Position numbers and translations under genes: made by a program. From the NCBI GenBank assembly GCA_022661535.1, contig JAKULF010000004.1, positions 3,410,001-3,474,000 on the forward strand: a stretch of 64,000 nt of DNA, given 5' to 3'. Each line of letters opens with the position of its first letter. The stretch's first letter is position 1. The notes under the pieces are model-generated. The model searched no databases, was not told the DNA's origin, and was given only the letters and a program-made list of their open reading frames with translations. Shown in pieces: positions 10,795 through 21,432 of this stretch. Source of the stretch: Eutypa lata (taxonomy: Eukaryota > Ascomycota > Sordariomycetes > Xylariales > Diatrypaceae).

Positions 10795-13542
10795 ATGGAT
10801 GCAGCCCCGCAACCATTTCTTGCGAGAGCGGCAACAACGCTGACTGGCCTCGTAAAAAGAATACATATCCCATTAACGACAACCAGTCCACCGGGCTTAG
10901 TGGAGGCGAACACGCTGGATCCATGGGATGAGTCGGGTAAATATGGTCTGGGTTGGACCTACTTCGCTGTGGCTTTGGTTGGCGTCGTCATATTTGTGCG
11001 GATTTGGCATTGGTGGCAAGATAAGATCAGACAGGCTATCTATAAGCAAGAGGTGGAACAGCACTATCGAGACCTATACAGCCTCGACCCCGAATTCGCG
11101 GTAACTGCCATGCAAACAGGACAGGCCAGCCAGCATTTTTTCCCAGACGAGGGTGGAGAGAAGAGGGACTTCAAGCCGAAATCCGACCTCTCCGCCGTCG
11201 GTCCAGTTCTCGATGCTCTCGCATTGTTTCGATGGGTTTTCTACCGACCGGTCCCCGATATCGTATGGCGCAAGCACCGCTTCACGTTCTCATCGCTTGC
11301 CGTTTTAGCCCTTGGTTTCATCGCGCTAGCGTTCGTCTCGTTGTTCGTGTTCCTGAAGCAGCCTCTCTACTGGCAGAGCATCCAATACGGCTCCCCGCCT
11401 GTCGCGGTCCGATCTGGCATGATTGCCGTGGCGATGACACCTTGGATCGTGGCTACGAGCATGAAGGCCAATTTGCTTACGCTCATCACTGGTATCGGGC
11501 CTGAGAGACTCAATGTCTTTCATAGATGGGCGGGCTATCTATGCTTGTTTCTATCGCTTATTCATACAATCCCATTCTATGTTCAGCCAGTGTGGGATGA
11601 TGGTGGCCTGGAAGTGTTCTCGAGACTGTTTCCTGAAGGCAGCGGTATCATATATGGGACCGGTGTTGCTTGTCTGGTTCCGCTTGTGTGGCTTTGCGTT
11701 GCTTCGCTCCCGGTGGTTAGACGGATGGCTTATGAGGTATTCGTTACGCTTCACGTCCCCGTTGGCATCGTATATCTTGGTGTGCTCTTCTGGCATACCA
11801 AAAACTACCTGGGCTCGTGGAACTATTTGTGGACAACAGTGGCCATTTGGGTACTTTGCTACGCGATGCGACTCTTCAAACTCAACTGGCTTAAACCTTG
11901 GCGACTTTCCTTCATGGTGGGAGACGAGGCGGCGATTACTCTGATGACCGAAAATGCCATCAAGATCACTGTCCCCACACAGATGAAGTGGAAACCGGGC
12001 CAATACGTATACCTTCGGATGCCCGGCATCTCGTTCTTCGATAACCACCCTTTTACGATTTCGTCGCTCTGCAGTGACGATTTCCCTTCGGAATATGGTG
12101 AGCAGTACAGAGACTGTATACTTGTTTTCAAGCCATATGGTGGATTTACCCGAAGGGTTCTTGACACGGCCATTCAGAAAGGCCCATTCCACACCTACCG
12201 AGCCTACCTCGATGGACCATATGGCGGCATGCGCCGGGAGCTTGCCGCATTCGACACGTGCATCTTGATCGCAGGTGGAAGCGGTATTACAGCACTGATG
12301 TCGCAGTTACTAAATTTAATCAAACGGATGAGAGATGGCAAGGCCATCACGAAGAAAGTGGTAGTAATCTGGGCTCTTAAGCGACTAGAGGCGATGGATT
12401 GGTTCCGCGAAGAATTGCGCATCTGCCGCGACTCGGCACCTCCGGAGAGCGTGACGTGTAAGTTCTTCGTCACCGCCGCAGTGAGGCAATCCCGAGTTCC
12501 CCAGCAGCGGGAGCGGGGCCCTCGACCCCTCAGCAACGCCTTCCACGACAGACTAGATGGGTTCGTGGCCGGCATCGCGTCGAAGCGCAACTCGGCGATG
12601 ATCCGAGACGAGGCGCAGGGAAACCCGGATTACGAGCAGCAGCTGCGCGCCGAGGACGAGGACAGAATCACGGCGCTACCCCAGCAGAAGTACCTCCAAC
12701 CGCACGCCGTCCCACCCCAAGCGCCTCCGCCGGTGAACCGCCAGTCGGCCCAAGAAGAGTCCCTGCGTAGGCTTGAGGGCCGGGAGGAGACGACGGAAGG
12801 GGAGTACGACGAAGCTCCCGCCGCGCCGACGGCAGACTACCCGGAAGACAAGCCCAAGCGCGAATTTCACTTCCCCCCTCTGCACACCCGTCCCGATCTC
12901 CAACCACATTTCAACTACGCCCCGCCGTCACCGCGCAAACTACCTCCCAACTCGACATCATCCAACGACAACACCCGTCCTAACACCGGCGGGCCCTCCT
13001 CTTCACAAGATAATAGCAACGAGATTGCGCACCAATATGAGCAGCAGCAACAGCACCAGCAGCAATACCAGCAGCAACAACAACAACCACCACCACCACC
13101 ACCGCAGCAATCACAGCACCTCCGACCCCCAGAAATAGCACACCTCCGAACCACCGACCTACCACCACAGCCCCGACCAACGTCGACGTTCGGCCCCCCC
13201 TCGGGCTTCGACTTCGGGTTCCCGGAGACGCCGACCGAGTTCCAGAAGAGCCTGATGCGGTTCGCGTTTCCCGTGCCGCACCAGATGCCCGGGACGGAGG
13301 GCACGGGCGGGGGCTGGAGCGTCGAGTACGGCCGGCCCGACCTGGGCTACATGCTGCGGGAGTGGGCGACGGGCGGGGCCGACGGGCGCGGCATCCTGGG
13401 CCGCCGCACGGCCGTCTTCGTCTGCGGGCCCCCGAGCATGCGCGTCGGCGTCGCCACCACCGTCGCGAGGCTCCAGGCCGAGATCTGGGGCGACGAGATG
13501 CTCGAGGAGATCTTTTTGCACACGGAGAATTATGCGCTCTGA
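10795..13542 (+). CDS. Ferric-chelate reductase (FRE family flavocytochrome)
   Basis: Plasma-membrane reductase that passes electrons from NADPH through FAD and two hemes to ferric chelates. Single exon, 915 aa from the ATG at 10795 (the frame is open further upstream but only with a TTG). Several membrane segments lie within about residues 50-380. Two histidine pairs spaced 14 apart, His243/His257 and His320/His334, are the bis-heme ligands. The FAD-binding motif HPFTISS is at 418-424, the NADP-binding GGSGITA at 494-500 and the terminal CGPPSM at about 877. A proline- and glutamine-rich, disordered insert (about residues 565-815, including polyQ and polyP) interrupts the NADP-binding half before the CGPP motif. 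NADPH oxidases share the architecture, but the extra N-terminal segment and HPFTISS context favour FRE. Which paralogue it is cannot be said. Confidence 0.92.
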   Translation: MDAAPQPFLARAATTLTGLVKRIHIPLTTTSPPGLVEANTLDPWDESGKYGLGWTYFAVALVGVVIFVRIWHWWQDKIRQAIYKQEVEQHYRDLYSLDPEFAVTAMQTGQASQHFFPDEGGEKRDFKPKSDLSAVGPVLDALALFRWVFYRPVPDIVWRKHRFTFSSLAVLALGFIALAFVSLFVFLKQPLYWQSIQYGSPPVAVRSGMIAVAMTPWIVATSMKANLLTLITGIGPERLNVFHRWAGYLCLFLSLIHTIPFYVQPVWDDGGLEVFSRLFPEGSGIIYGTGVACLVPLVWLCVASLPVVRRMAYEVFVTLHVPVGIVYLGVLFWHTKNYLGSWNYLWTTVAIWVLCYAMRLFKLNWLKPWRLSFMVGDEAAITLMTENAIKITVPTQMKWKPGQYVYLRMPGISFFDNHPFTISSLCSDDFPSEYGEQYRDCILVFKPYGGFTRRVLDTAIQKGPFHTYRAYLDGPYGGMRRELAAFDTCILIAGGSGITALMSQLLNLIKRMRDGKAITKKVVVIWALKRLEAMDWFREELRICRDSAPPESVTCKFFVTAAVRQSRVPQQRERGPRPLSNAFHDRLDGFVAGIASKRNSAMIRDEAQGNPDYEQQLRAEDEDRITALPQQKYLQPHAVPPQAPPPVNRQSAQEESLRRLEGREETTEGEYDEAPAAPTADYPEDKPKREFHFPPLHTRPDLQPHFNYAPPSPRKLPPNSTSSNDNTRPNTGGPSSSQDNSNEIAHQYEQQQQHQQQYQQQQQQPPPPPPQQSQHLRPPEIAHLRTTDLPPQPRPTSTFGPPSGFDFGFPETPTEFQKSLMRFAFPVPHQMPGTEGTGGGWSVEYGRPDLGYMLREWATGGADGRGILGRRTAVFVCGPPSMRVGVATTVARLQAEIWGDEMLEEIFLHTENYAL

Positions 13543-13685
13543 AGAGGAAAAACAAGAAGTAGAAGAAGAAAAAAAGGAAAAAGGAAAAGAAAGAAAATCA
13601 CTGTATACATGCATATATACATACTTACCTATGGCGCGGCTTTGGTTCACTGAATCAAGAAAGGTGGGGCGGGCGGTGGAGTGCA

Positions 13686-13705
13686 GGTCGGTCGGTCGGT
13701 CGGTC
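13686..13705. repeat. (GGTC)5 microsatellite
   Basis: Five perfect copies of GGTC in the 3' flank of FRE. Confidence 0.9.
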
Positions 13706-13881
13706 TGTACATATATATATCAGTATAACTACATCTACCTATGTCTTTGTTTATATTTATAATCTCTATACTCCAATGAGCATCACACGGAACACCATCT
13801 ATACCCCCCCCCCTACTCACTATGGATAGGCGGTGGAGAGAGCTAGGAATGATGTAGGTGGGATGATACGCTCTCGGTGGC

Positions 13882-13905
13882 GGATGGATGGATGGATGGA
13901 TGGAT
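13882..13905. repeat. (GGAT)n microsatellite
   Basis: Tandem GGAT units, about six copies, in non-coding DNA. Confidence 0.85.
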
Positions 13906-14450
13906 AGGTCCTGGCGTTTTTGGGGCGGGAGAAAGGGGGGAGGGAAAGATACCCCTAGCTCGCTGATGCCACGATGCGTGCGTGCGCCAATGTCTTGATT
14001 TTTTTTTTCTTCTTCTTTTCTTCTTAGTCCCATTTTAGCGAATCTAATATCAAATTACTATTATTACTACGAATCACGATATGCTATAGTTATCCAACGT
14101 ACGTACTAGGATGGATAGGCCGCGTGTTGGGATTGTGTTAAGCCACTTTGAAGGCACATGCCACGTCCTCTTTTTATAACTGACATGCATTCTGCTATTG
14201 AACTAGCGATCTTACCCATTTCGAAAAGTAAGGCTAGCTCCTGTCGTGATGTTTGGCTCGTGGAGGCACAACTACTCGAGGAAGAGAGATCTAGCATTGG
14301 GGTTCTTACTGCAAAGGGGGTGAAATGCTCAAGCTTTCGGGTTTGGTATCAGATGGGGGGCGAGCGAGGATATTTCTTTCTCACGAGCCAACGAGGCAGA
14401 TATGATGGTGGCGTTGCCAAGGTATCCCTCGAAGTTGTATGTGTTTTGAC

Positions 14451-14480
14451 TTCCCCGGGCATGTTCTCATGCCCAGGGAA
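14451..14480. other. Strong hairpin (inverted repeat)
   Basis: The arms 14451-14463 and 14468-14480 are complementary over 13 bases with one mismatch, around a four-base loop (TTCT). It stands alone in non-coding DNA. It could be a structured RNA element or a chance palindrome; no adjacent gene uses it in an obvious way. Confidence 0.6.
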
Positions 14481-16539
14481 ATGAACAGTACTTACCAAGT
14501 AGTTAAATGACTTTCTTCCTGCTTTTCGTCTTCTAAGATTGAATTATATACCCTAGCATATGGGTATCGTCAATAGCCCTTGAAACTATATCGGCGGTCG
14601 CTAGGCAGTTATAATGATCCATTTGTTGTATAGGTATACATTCCTGCAAGCCCCTTTTTTCGCTTCTCGATATTGCTACCCGTCCATTTCTAACGACACA
14701 GCATCAGCAGCCCGGTGTAGAAATACAGACATTCTGCATACATACATTAAGGCACCCAATGGTGCAAAAGCGGTGCTATAGAGTATTGGTCGTGAGTTCC
14801 AGTTCGTCTGCACTAGGCTAATACTTCTGCACTGTCTATTTAAACGCAACCCCCTATCTCTAGCTACATGCCTATTCCAAGCCCAATCTAATTTTTTCTT
14901 CTTTCAACCTACTGAGAAAGACCTTTCTACCTATCGTTGCGCATGAGTGAGCTCCCTTACAAAAAGCCTTAGGTGCCAGAATGCATTTTACTGCAATCTG
15001 CTCTTCGGAGGTGGACGTCACACATACCTAGTTATGTATACTATCAAGATAGAGGGAATCTTATCAATTTAAACATCGTTACGATCCAGAGAACGGCTTG
15101 CACATAGCCAGCCAGGGTGATATCAAAGCAAGAGGCGCAAAGAAGAAAACGCCGTTGGCTGCCATTTCAGGAGATGGTGAACGGGTGTGGAATTCTATCC
15201 CACGAGAATGATACTACATAGTGACGATGATCGCGCCCTTCCAACTGAAATGATTCTAACCATCGGCTCCTATACCAGTCTAACGACGGTGCGTTTTGTC
15301 ACCTCCGCTATACAACGGAGAGCAAAGTATGGCATATAATGCCAGTCCTTTCCAAGTGTGACTCGGCTTTCACAGCCCAACATTTCTCTAGTCTAGTCTA
15401 ACTAGCCATCACCAGGTCTGGGGCCGCTCTTAGATCCATTGGGAGAGTCAAATGCTCCGATAGCTATAAGTTTCACAGCGAGCCTTGTATCTCTCTTCTA
15501 CCTTCATTTATTATCCTTTTCCCGGTCTTACTACCGGCAAGAAGTAGCAAGCAGGAAAATACCCGAGACTGATAAGGATGGTCCGCATGTAGGAGTATTC
15601 GGGTGGTGTTCCATCAATGGGAAAGCGCCTTTCAGCATCATGTGCATGGAGGGAGGGACGACAACACCCTCAAAATGCGATTGTTCGCATCCAATTCCTA
15701 TGGTAAAATTGGTGCCCTTTGGGTAGGTACGATGGAAACTTGGGCTAGGAGGACGACCCAGGCACATCCGGAGACTCCAGCGGAGGGCTCAACCCTTGCC
15801 ATAGTCTACAGTAGTAAGCGCGACGCACCCGACAACGTGCTGTATAGAGCAAAGGTGAGACCAGGCCAGGGATCATCGCAGAGTTTCAGCCTCACTAAGA
15901 ATAGACGAGTGTCTCTCTCGGGACTCCCACGACGATAACGACAACGAACAACCGCCCGACAGGGATCAAAGACACGGTAGGCGAGGGGAGTCCGCCCAAC
16001 AGTTGGAATGGTGGTGACTCTGCTCCACCACAGGGGGCCAAGCAGCAACGCTCCAGATACCGAAGCGCCTTGGGCGGTTACTTTGCGCGGCAAAGTCCCA
16101 AGCTTGGGGTCTACTATGGGATATATTGGAGCTCGGGCTAGCCGGTCGTGACGCCTGTGAAAGAACTGCGCAACTAACCCTTATTCCCAGACAGGGTCAA
16201 AGCGGTAGAGAGACTATATAGGTAATTAGAACCGCTAGTTACTGGGACCTGACCTGCCTGACGGCCTCGCTTGCTGCACTTACCTACCTACGTCGCGTGC
16301 CGCCAGCACGATTTGTGGAAGCTGGCGGGGCGCAGAGGCTGCCAAATGGATAGTCTGCCGGTGTCTGGCTCGGAGTGGGGTGAGATCCTGAAAATTTCCA
16401 TTTACTAGTATCTTCCTGTGGTTTGGGTTCTTTGTTATGGGATTTGATTTTTTTGGCTACGCTTCAAATACGCGATGGGTGTATCTATCGCTATTTCCCT
16501 CTGATAGGGAAGCTTCGATGTGAAGTCGCATTCATTAGG

Positions 16540-16549
16540 TACCTAGGTG
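16540..16549. repeat. TACCTAGGTG, near-copy of the palindrome, copy 2
   Basis: Differs from TACCTAGGTA only in the last base and lies in non-coding DNA. Confidence 0.5.
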
Positions 16550-17899
16550 TCGAATCACACCTTGATCCTTTCATACGGTATGATTGACATGAGAAGAGAT
16601 TCTAGGGGGGTGGGGTAGAGCCGGTATCTCAGGGGCCTTGCCCCTTATTCCAACGAAGAATGTTCTATTCCGCCCTTTGCTCTGCGTAAATCTCAAGATC
16701 TAGCGATAGCATATACGTTCTGCAAGTCATATCACCTAGTTAAGTATTACTAGTGTAACACGAAGAACACCAATAATGATGATGTGACGATGGGGTTTTT
16801 CTCCATATTTATCTATCAGACATAAAGTATGTAAGTAGTTTTCGTCACAAGAATAATTCGAAGTAACCCGAGCAAAACTGCTGCCTGCCTGCTTGTCGCT
16901 ATCGCCTTCGGTATAAGTAAATCGAAAATACCCGTGCCTTGAAAACCGCGGATTATGATATTGATCCACGCGACAGCAGGGAACAAGAAGAAGCAAAGTA
17001 AACAAGTATCCATATATACCTGACATTGCAGGCACGTAAATCAGAGCCACCTGCTTTCTTTCTTCGCTGAATTTAAATAAATAAAAAGATAATGACACCG
17101 CGCCAACCAATACATTGCAACAACATCCCGAGCAACCAACATTGGGGTCTGGGAGTAAGGGGGTATTTTCTGACGAACTGGGAATTGAAAAAAAATCAAC
17201 AAACAAATAAAAACAAAGGTATCCGAGGAACCCAAAACGATTGACCCAAGGTATCATATCCGAAAAAATAAAGAACAAATAAACAAATAAATGAAATCCA
17301 GGGGCGACGGGCCGGTAATAATATATAGATCGAATTGCAAGTGGTTTTCCCGCAACTGGTCTGAAACGAATCGTGCCGGGCCCCTGGAAAGAAACCAACG
17401 CCGTAAAATAAACCCAAAAAATAAATGTGCCGTGAGGCAACCCTCTCTTTACCTAGCCGCGAGGCTCCTCCATCTTGTGAATAGTATGCATGCTATAAGG
17501 AGCGGGTTCGGGATAGCGTCTTCTCGGGCCAGCCGTAAATAGTCTCGCTATCCAAATAAGACCATCGTCCTGAGACTCCAAGGCTCTCCGGGCTTCAGCT
17601 TAATGCGGCGGCATTGCGCTTTCTGCTATGCCGACCAGAAGTAGCATCCGGGGCATAAACTTGCCCGTGGATAGCTTCGCTCATTTTGTGGCCGTGTGGC
17701 CTATTTCTCTATGCATTAACTTGAACTCATTTTGTCCCCGCGCTCCCCCCCCCCTTTTGCTACTTGCCATTTAAACAAGCGTCGTCGTTATACAAATGCG
17801 CTCTAAAAGTCCAGAGCTCCTAAGGTGCTGACCACCCTTTTCAGATATGCGGTAATTTATTTTCTTCTTGAAATTTTCGACTTTTCGGTATTAATTCCC

Positions 17900-18427
17900 T
17901 TAATGCCGGTGGCGCCTGCCCGAAGAGCTACCCTCGTGCCGATGGGAGCGGTGGCGATGGCCGCCGTGCTCTTGTCGCGAGGATGGCTGGGAATGCTCGA
18001 GGTCGCGCTCGAGGTTCTCGACGCGGTGGCGGTAGTCCCTTACGATCTCTTTTATATGGCGGATGCGGTCGAAGTCGACCTCCAGCTCGTCGATTTGCGC
18101 CATGATGTTCTGGAAGCGGGCGATCTCAGCATCGGCATTATCTATCAGGTTGCCTGCGTGGTCATACTGCTGCATAGTCACGATGGAGCTTTGTTCGCTG
18201 AGGTACTCGATGCGCTGCTGTATCTGCTGCATCAATCGGTCGAGGTGGCGCGACAGGGCGGCAAGACTGGAGCTGTCGAGGAGCAGGCGGCCCTGGGAGG
18301 AAGCACGGCTGGCGGCGCGGGAGGAATTGGAATTGGCCTGGGCTTGGTGGTAACGGAGGAGGGTGATTTCCTCTTCGGTCAGACCCAACTGCGCGTCTGG
18401 AACGGTATTGGCCTCGGTCGACGGCAT
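17900..18427 (-). CDS. Small coiled-coil protein, BLOC-1 CNL1/BLOC1S4-like
   Basis: 175 aa from the ATG at 18427; the frame is open to 18502, but MPSTEANTV is followed at once by the conserved-looking TEEEITLLRYHQAQ segment, so the inner start is preferred. Residues about 55-150 form a long amphipathic helix with LSRHLDRLMQQIQQRI and an aspartate/glutamate-rich second half ending in RVENLERDLE, typical of small endosomal coiled-coil subunits. The wording resembles fungal CNL1, a BLOC-1 subunit acting in endosome maturation, but this is from memory of the family only. The tail is rich in His, Arg and Ser. No introns are needed. Another helical BLOC or kinetochore-type subunit is possible. Confidence 0.55.
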   Translation of the reverse strand: MPSTEANTVPDAQLGLTEEEITLLRYHQAQANSNSSRAASRASSQGRLLLDSSSLAALSRHLDRLMQQIQQRIEYLSEQSSIVTMQQYDHAGNLIDNADAEIARFQNIMAQIDELEVDFDRIRHIKEIVRDYRHRVENLERDLEHSQPSSRQEHGGHRHRSHRHEGSSSGRRHRH

Positions 18428-21400
18428 GGCTCTACTGCGGTAGGCTGGCTTACAGGACGTAGTGGTGGTGCTTATTAGGTGAAAGCGACACCCTACGGTC
18501 AATCTCGAAGTCTACCGGCGCGCGTGGATTCATGTCTCGGATTGTTGTTGGCGGTTGCGATGACGGTAGTAATGGCAAGGCGAATGCTGATGGTAGCGGT
18601 CATCGCAGAGGATAATAACAATAGTAATAATATTTCATTGACGGTATGAATAATGGGCGAGCCAATTGCCGAGCGGAAATAGAGGAAAGAGGGAAGGCTT
18701 TAATCAGATGGAGGTCCGATTTGTCTTAGATCTCGATCAGGGTCTCGAATGTGAGGTGATAATAGACAATTAATTAGAGAGTGGAGGTGAAGAGACGGGA
18801 CGGATTGGATGAGTCTCGGTGCGAGTCGAGTCGACACTTTTTTTTTTTTAAAACGGGAAGCTGGTGATACAGGTACAAGTACGGCCAAAGTAATCAAAAA
18901 GAACAGTAGATAAATAAATGAACAAATAAATAAGGCTGACCAAGTACAAATTACTTTTTTCTTCACCTTCTTTTCTTTTTTGTCGGTGTAGTTAGTGAAT
19001 TGGATACCTTGAGGTTGGTGGGTTGGTTTATGTTGTTTGAACCTGAAGGTGAAGGTGGGAGGATGATGATATGAAAGACCAACCCTGTAAATATCACTCG
19101 TTATTGTACTATATGTAAGCAGGCACCCAACAGCAATGATGCTGATGCTGCTGCTGCTTCTGCTACTACTTCTGCCGCTGTCGTGTTCAACTGTTTCAAC
19201 GAGGCTGTCTCTGGAGTTATTAGACTTCCGAGTCGTAGCAGTTTGTATTCTTTAAAACTAGTGCTAGTGGTGGAGGCATACTGATGAGATACTAGGTAGA
19301 TAGAGGCTAACTAGGTACTAAGATGAGATATGATAACATTTAGTAGTAGCGTCGGTACTACATTTACATGTATGGGGACTGGGGGACTACATGTATCCTC
19401 CAATCTCCATCTCTTATGAATTGTATTCAACTCCACTTTAAGAACGGTCCTGCAAGTTGTCTGGATATCTGCGTCGGCTTTTCCAGGAAATTCCCAAAGT
19501 CGCGCATTATGCCGAGACTAATCAGGAGTAGCGTCCTGTTGTTATGTACAATACATAAAATGTTACCGTTGCTACAATGCGAAGTGACATAACTGACCTA
19601 CCTTGCCGCTTGCCTACCTATAACTTCAGCTTGCCTTACCGAATATTCATGCGCAATTCTTGGCTTACACATACCTAGGTAGTGGGTAGTTAGGTATGGG
19701 TTATTCTTTGCTACATATGAATATAAGTCTCACCAGTGGCCAGTGGTTGTGAGGAATTCACCCGATTAGGGTACTCTAAGACTATAAGACAACCTGCTTA
19801 TATGGCATCTGCATACCAATTGAACAAGAATTCAAGTCAAGTCAATTCAATTCCTTTGTAAGAAGGTTCTAGCGGCGGTTAGCTGATAAAGAGGTGAGCG
19901 GGTACTATAACTACGAAGTAGGTGGTAAGACACTCGGTAAATCAATTGGTCTGAAGAAACGGGATGTGATTGGGTCGAGTCTTAGTAGCCGGCGCCGTCA
20001 GCGGGTATTTACATAGACCTGCATTTAAGGAACATGTTTGCCTATTAAGAAATATATGAATTAAACATTTGTTTCAGCTCCTCTCTTCTCTTCTACTCTA
20101 TTAAGTAGTTAGCTAACTTCGGAAAGATTGCGGGATGATAAACTGGGTTTTCTTAACCTTCCCTCCAACGCCCTTGTAATATACATGGTGAAAGCTATAA
20201 TCAAATGTATCGTACGATATAATGAAGAAAAAAAGGTCAATCAAGGGAAATCGAAGTTTGAAATCGGCATCAAACCTGATGCATGGGGAAATGTGGGCGG
20301 AAAAGAGCCACGTTCCCGGAAACCGAGTTTCTCATTAGCGTGATATGGAGGTGAGTCCCACTCGAAGCCCCCCGCTTGTATATCGCGATGAACCCGGGAG
20401 AGGCTTGTTTGTCTCTGAGCGCGGACCTCTCTGCGGCGTCTACCAAGAATTCGGTAACTGTCAGGCAAAATCATGTCATCTGTCATTTGTCTGTCATCTG
20501 CTTTTTTTTCTATTATTATTATTATGAAATGCAATCAATGGCACACACAATGCATATGCATCACACGCACATGCGCATTCATCCTATCCTATCCATCCAT
20601 CCATCCATCTGTCTGAGCCGCATTCTAACTACAGCGCCGTCGTGCAGATAGACTTTCTGGCGCATCCACTACCTAGTTAAGTACTTAAAGTAGAGCTCTA
20701 AGTATATAAATATAATTGGACGACCGATCGTAGATCCCGTCGACCGTTCCCGTCCTATCTTCAACTAGGTTTTCTCCTTATTCGTCCCAACCTTATTATA
20801 ATTCGACGACGGTGCTGATCGCCCGCTATCTAATGTCACAAGTCCATGGGCCGAGAATTAGCGTATTCTTTCCACGTGCGGTGCCATGCATGAACTATAA
20901 TAATATGTATATATCGGGTAGAGGTAGAAACGGATTCTTACCTTCCGGCTTTCCTATAGTTGTTTCCTATGCGTACTTAACTTAGGCAGAGGATGTGGAA
21001 TGATACCACGACTTTCCTCTTTCCCTGACTAGATTCTTAGCGAGTAGAAATATATAACTAACTATCTACATAAAATACGTACTAACTGATATCAGCATGG
21101 TTCTGCTTCTAGACAAGGTCATGCATATAGGTAGGTGTGTAAGGTTGTCGTGTGCAGAAAGCATTGCGACTCAAGCAATATTCCCGTCCAATCATACAGT
21201 AAGCTTCAGATTGGGACCGATCATTGATCTGCCCAGATTTTCGGCGAGAAGGCTCGCAAACCCGCGCACATCCCGATCCCCGCCGTGATCATGCATGTAA
21301 AGGTGGAGGATACAGCTCATGATAAATGGGCTCCTCCCCTACAGTGTATATAGGTATACAATGCTTCGTATGTGCCCACGGTTACCTGTCTCCTTAGCCA

Positions 21401-21432
21401 CGTGAGAATATATAATTATAAACTTCGAGATC
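18428..21432. other. Non-coding region
   Basis: Upstream flank of the BLOC-1-like gene followed by AT-rich DNA with many stops, a GCT/GAT-type trinucleotide patch near 19135-19175, and a TACCTAGGTA palindrome at 19672-19681. A TATA-rich stretch (about 21345-21360 and 21408-21421) directly precedes the esterase gene. No gene is supported. Confidence 0.5.
19672..19681. repeat. TACCTAGGTA palindrome, copy 3
   Basis: Exact copy in non-coding DNA, followed by further TAGTTAGGTA-like sequence. Confidence 0.7.

Larger units (their letters stand above)
13543..17899. other. Non-coding region with simple repeats
   Basis: Begins with the purine-rich 3' flank of FRE. It holds GGTC and GATG microsatellites, a strong hairpin at 14451-14480 and one TACCTAGGTG near-copy of the window's palindrome. 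A 234-codon minus-strand frame at 16736-17440 starts with TTG and is built from A/T-rich tracts, so it is not accepted. No gene is supported. Confidence 0.5.

Noticed and set aside
12980..13555. 191-codon minus-strand ORF opposite the ferric reductase tail
   Set aside because: Antisense shadow of GC-rich, repetitive coding sequence; the sense strand has clear motifs.
16736..17440. 234-codon minus-strand open frame rich in Phe, Leu and Tyr
   Set aside because: It starts at TTG, and its hydrophobic residues come from A-rich tracts on the plus strand. No domain, splice or start signal supports it.
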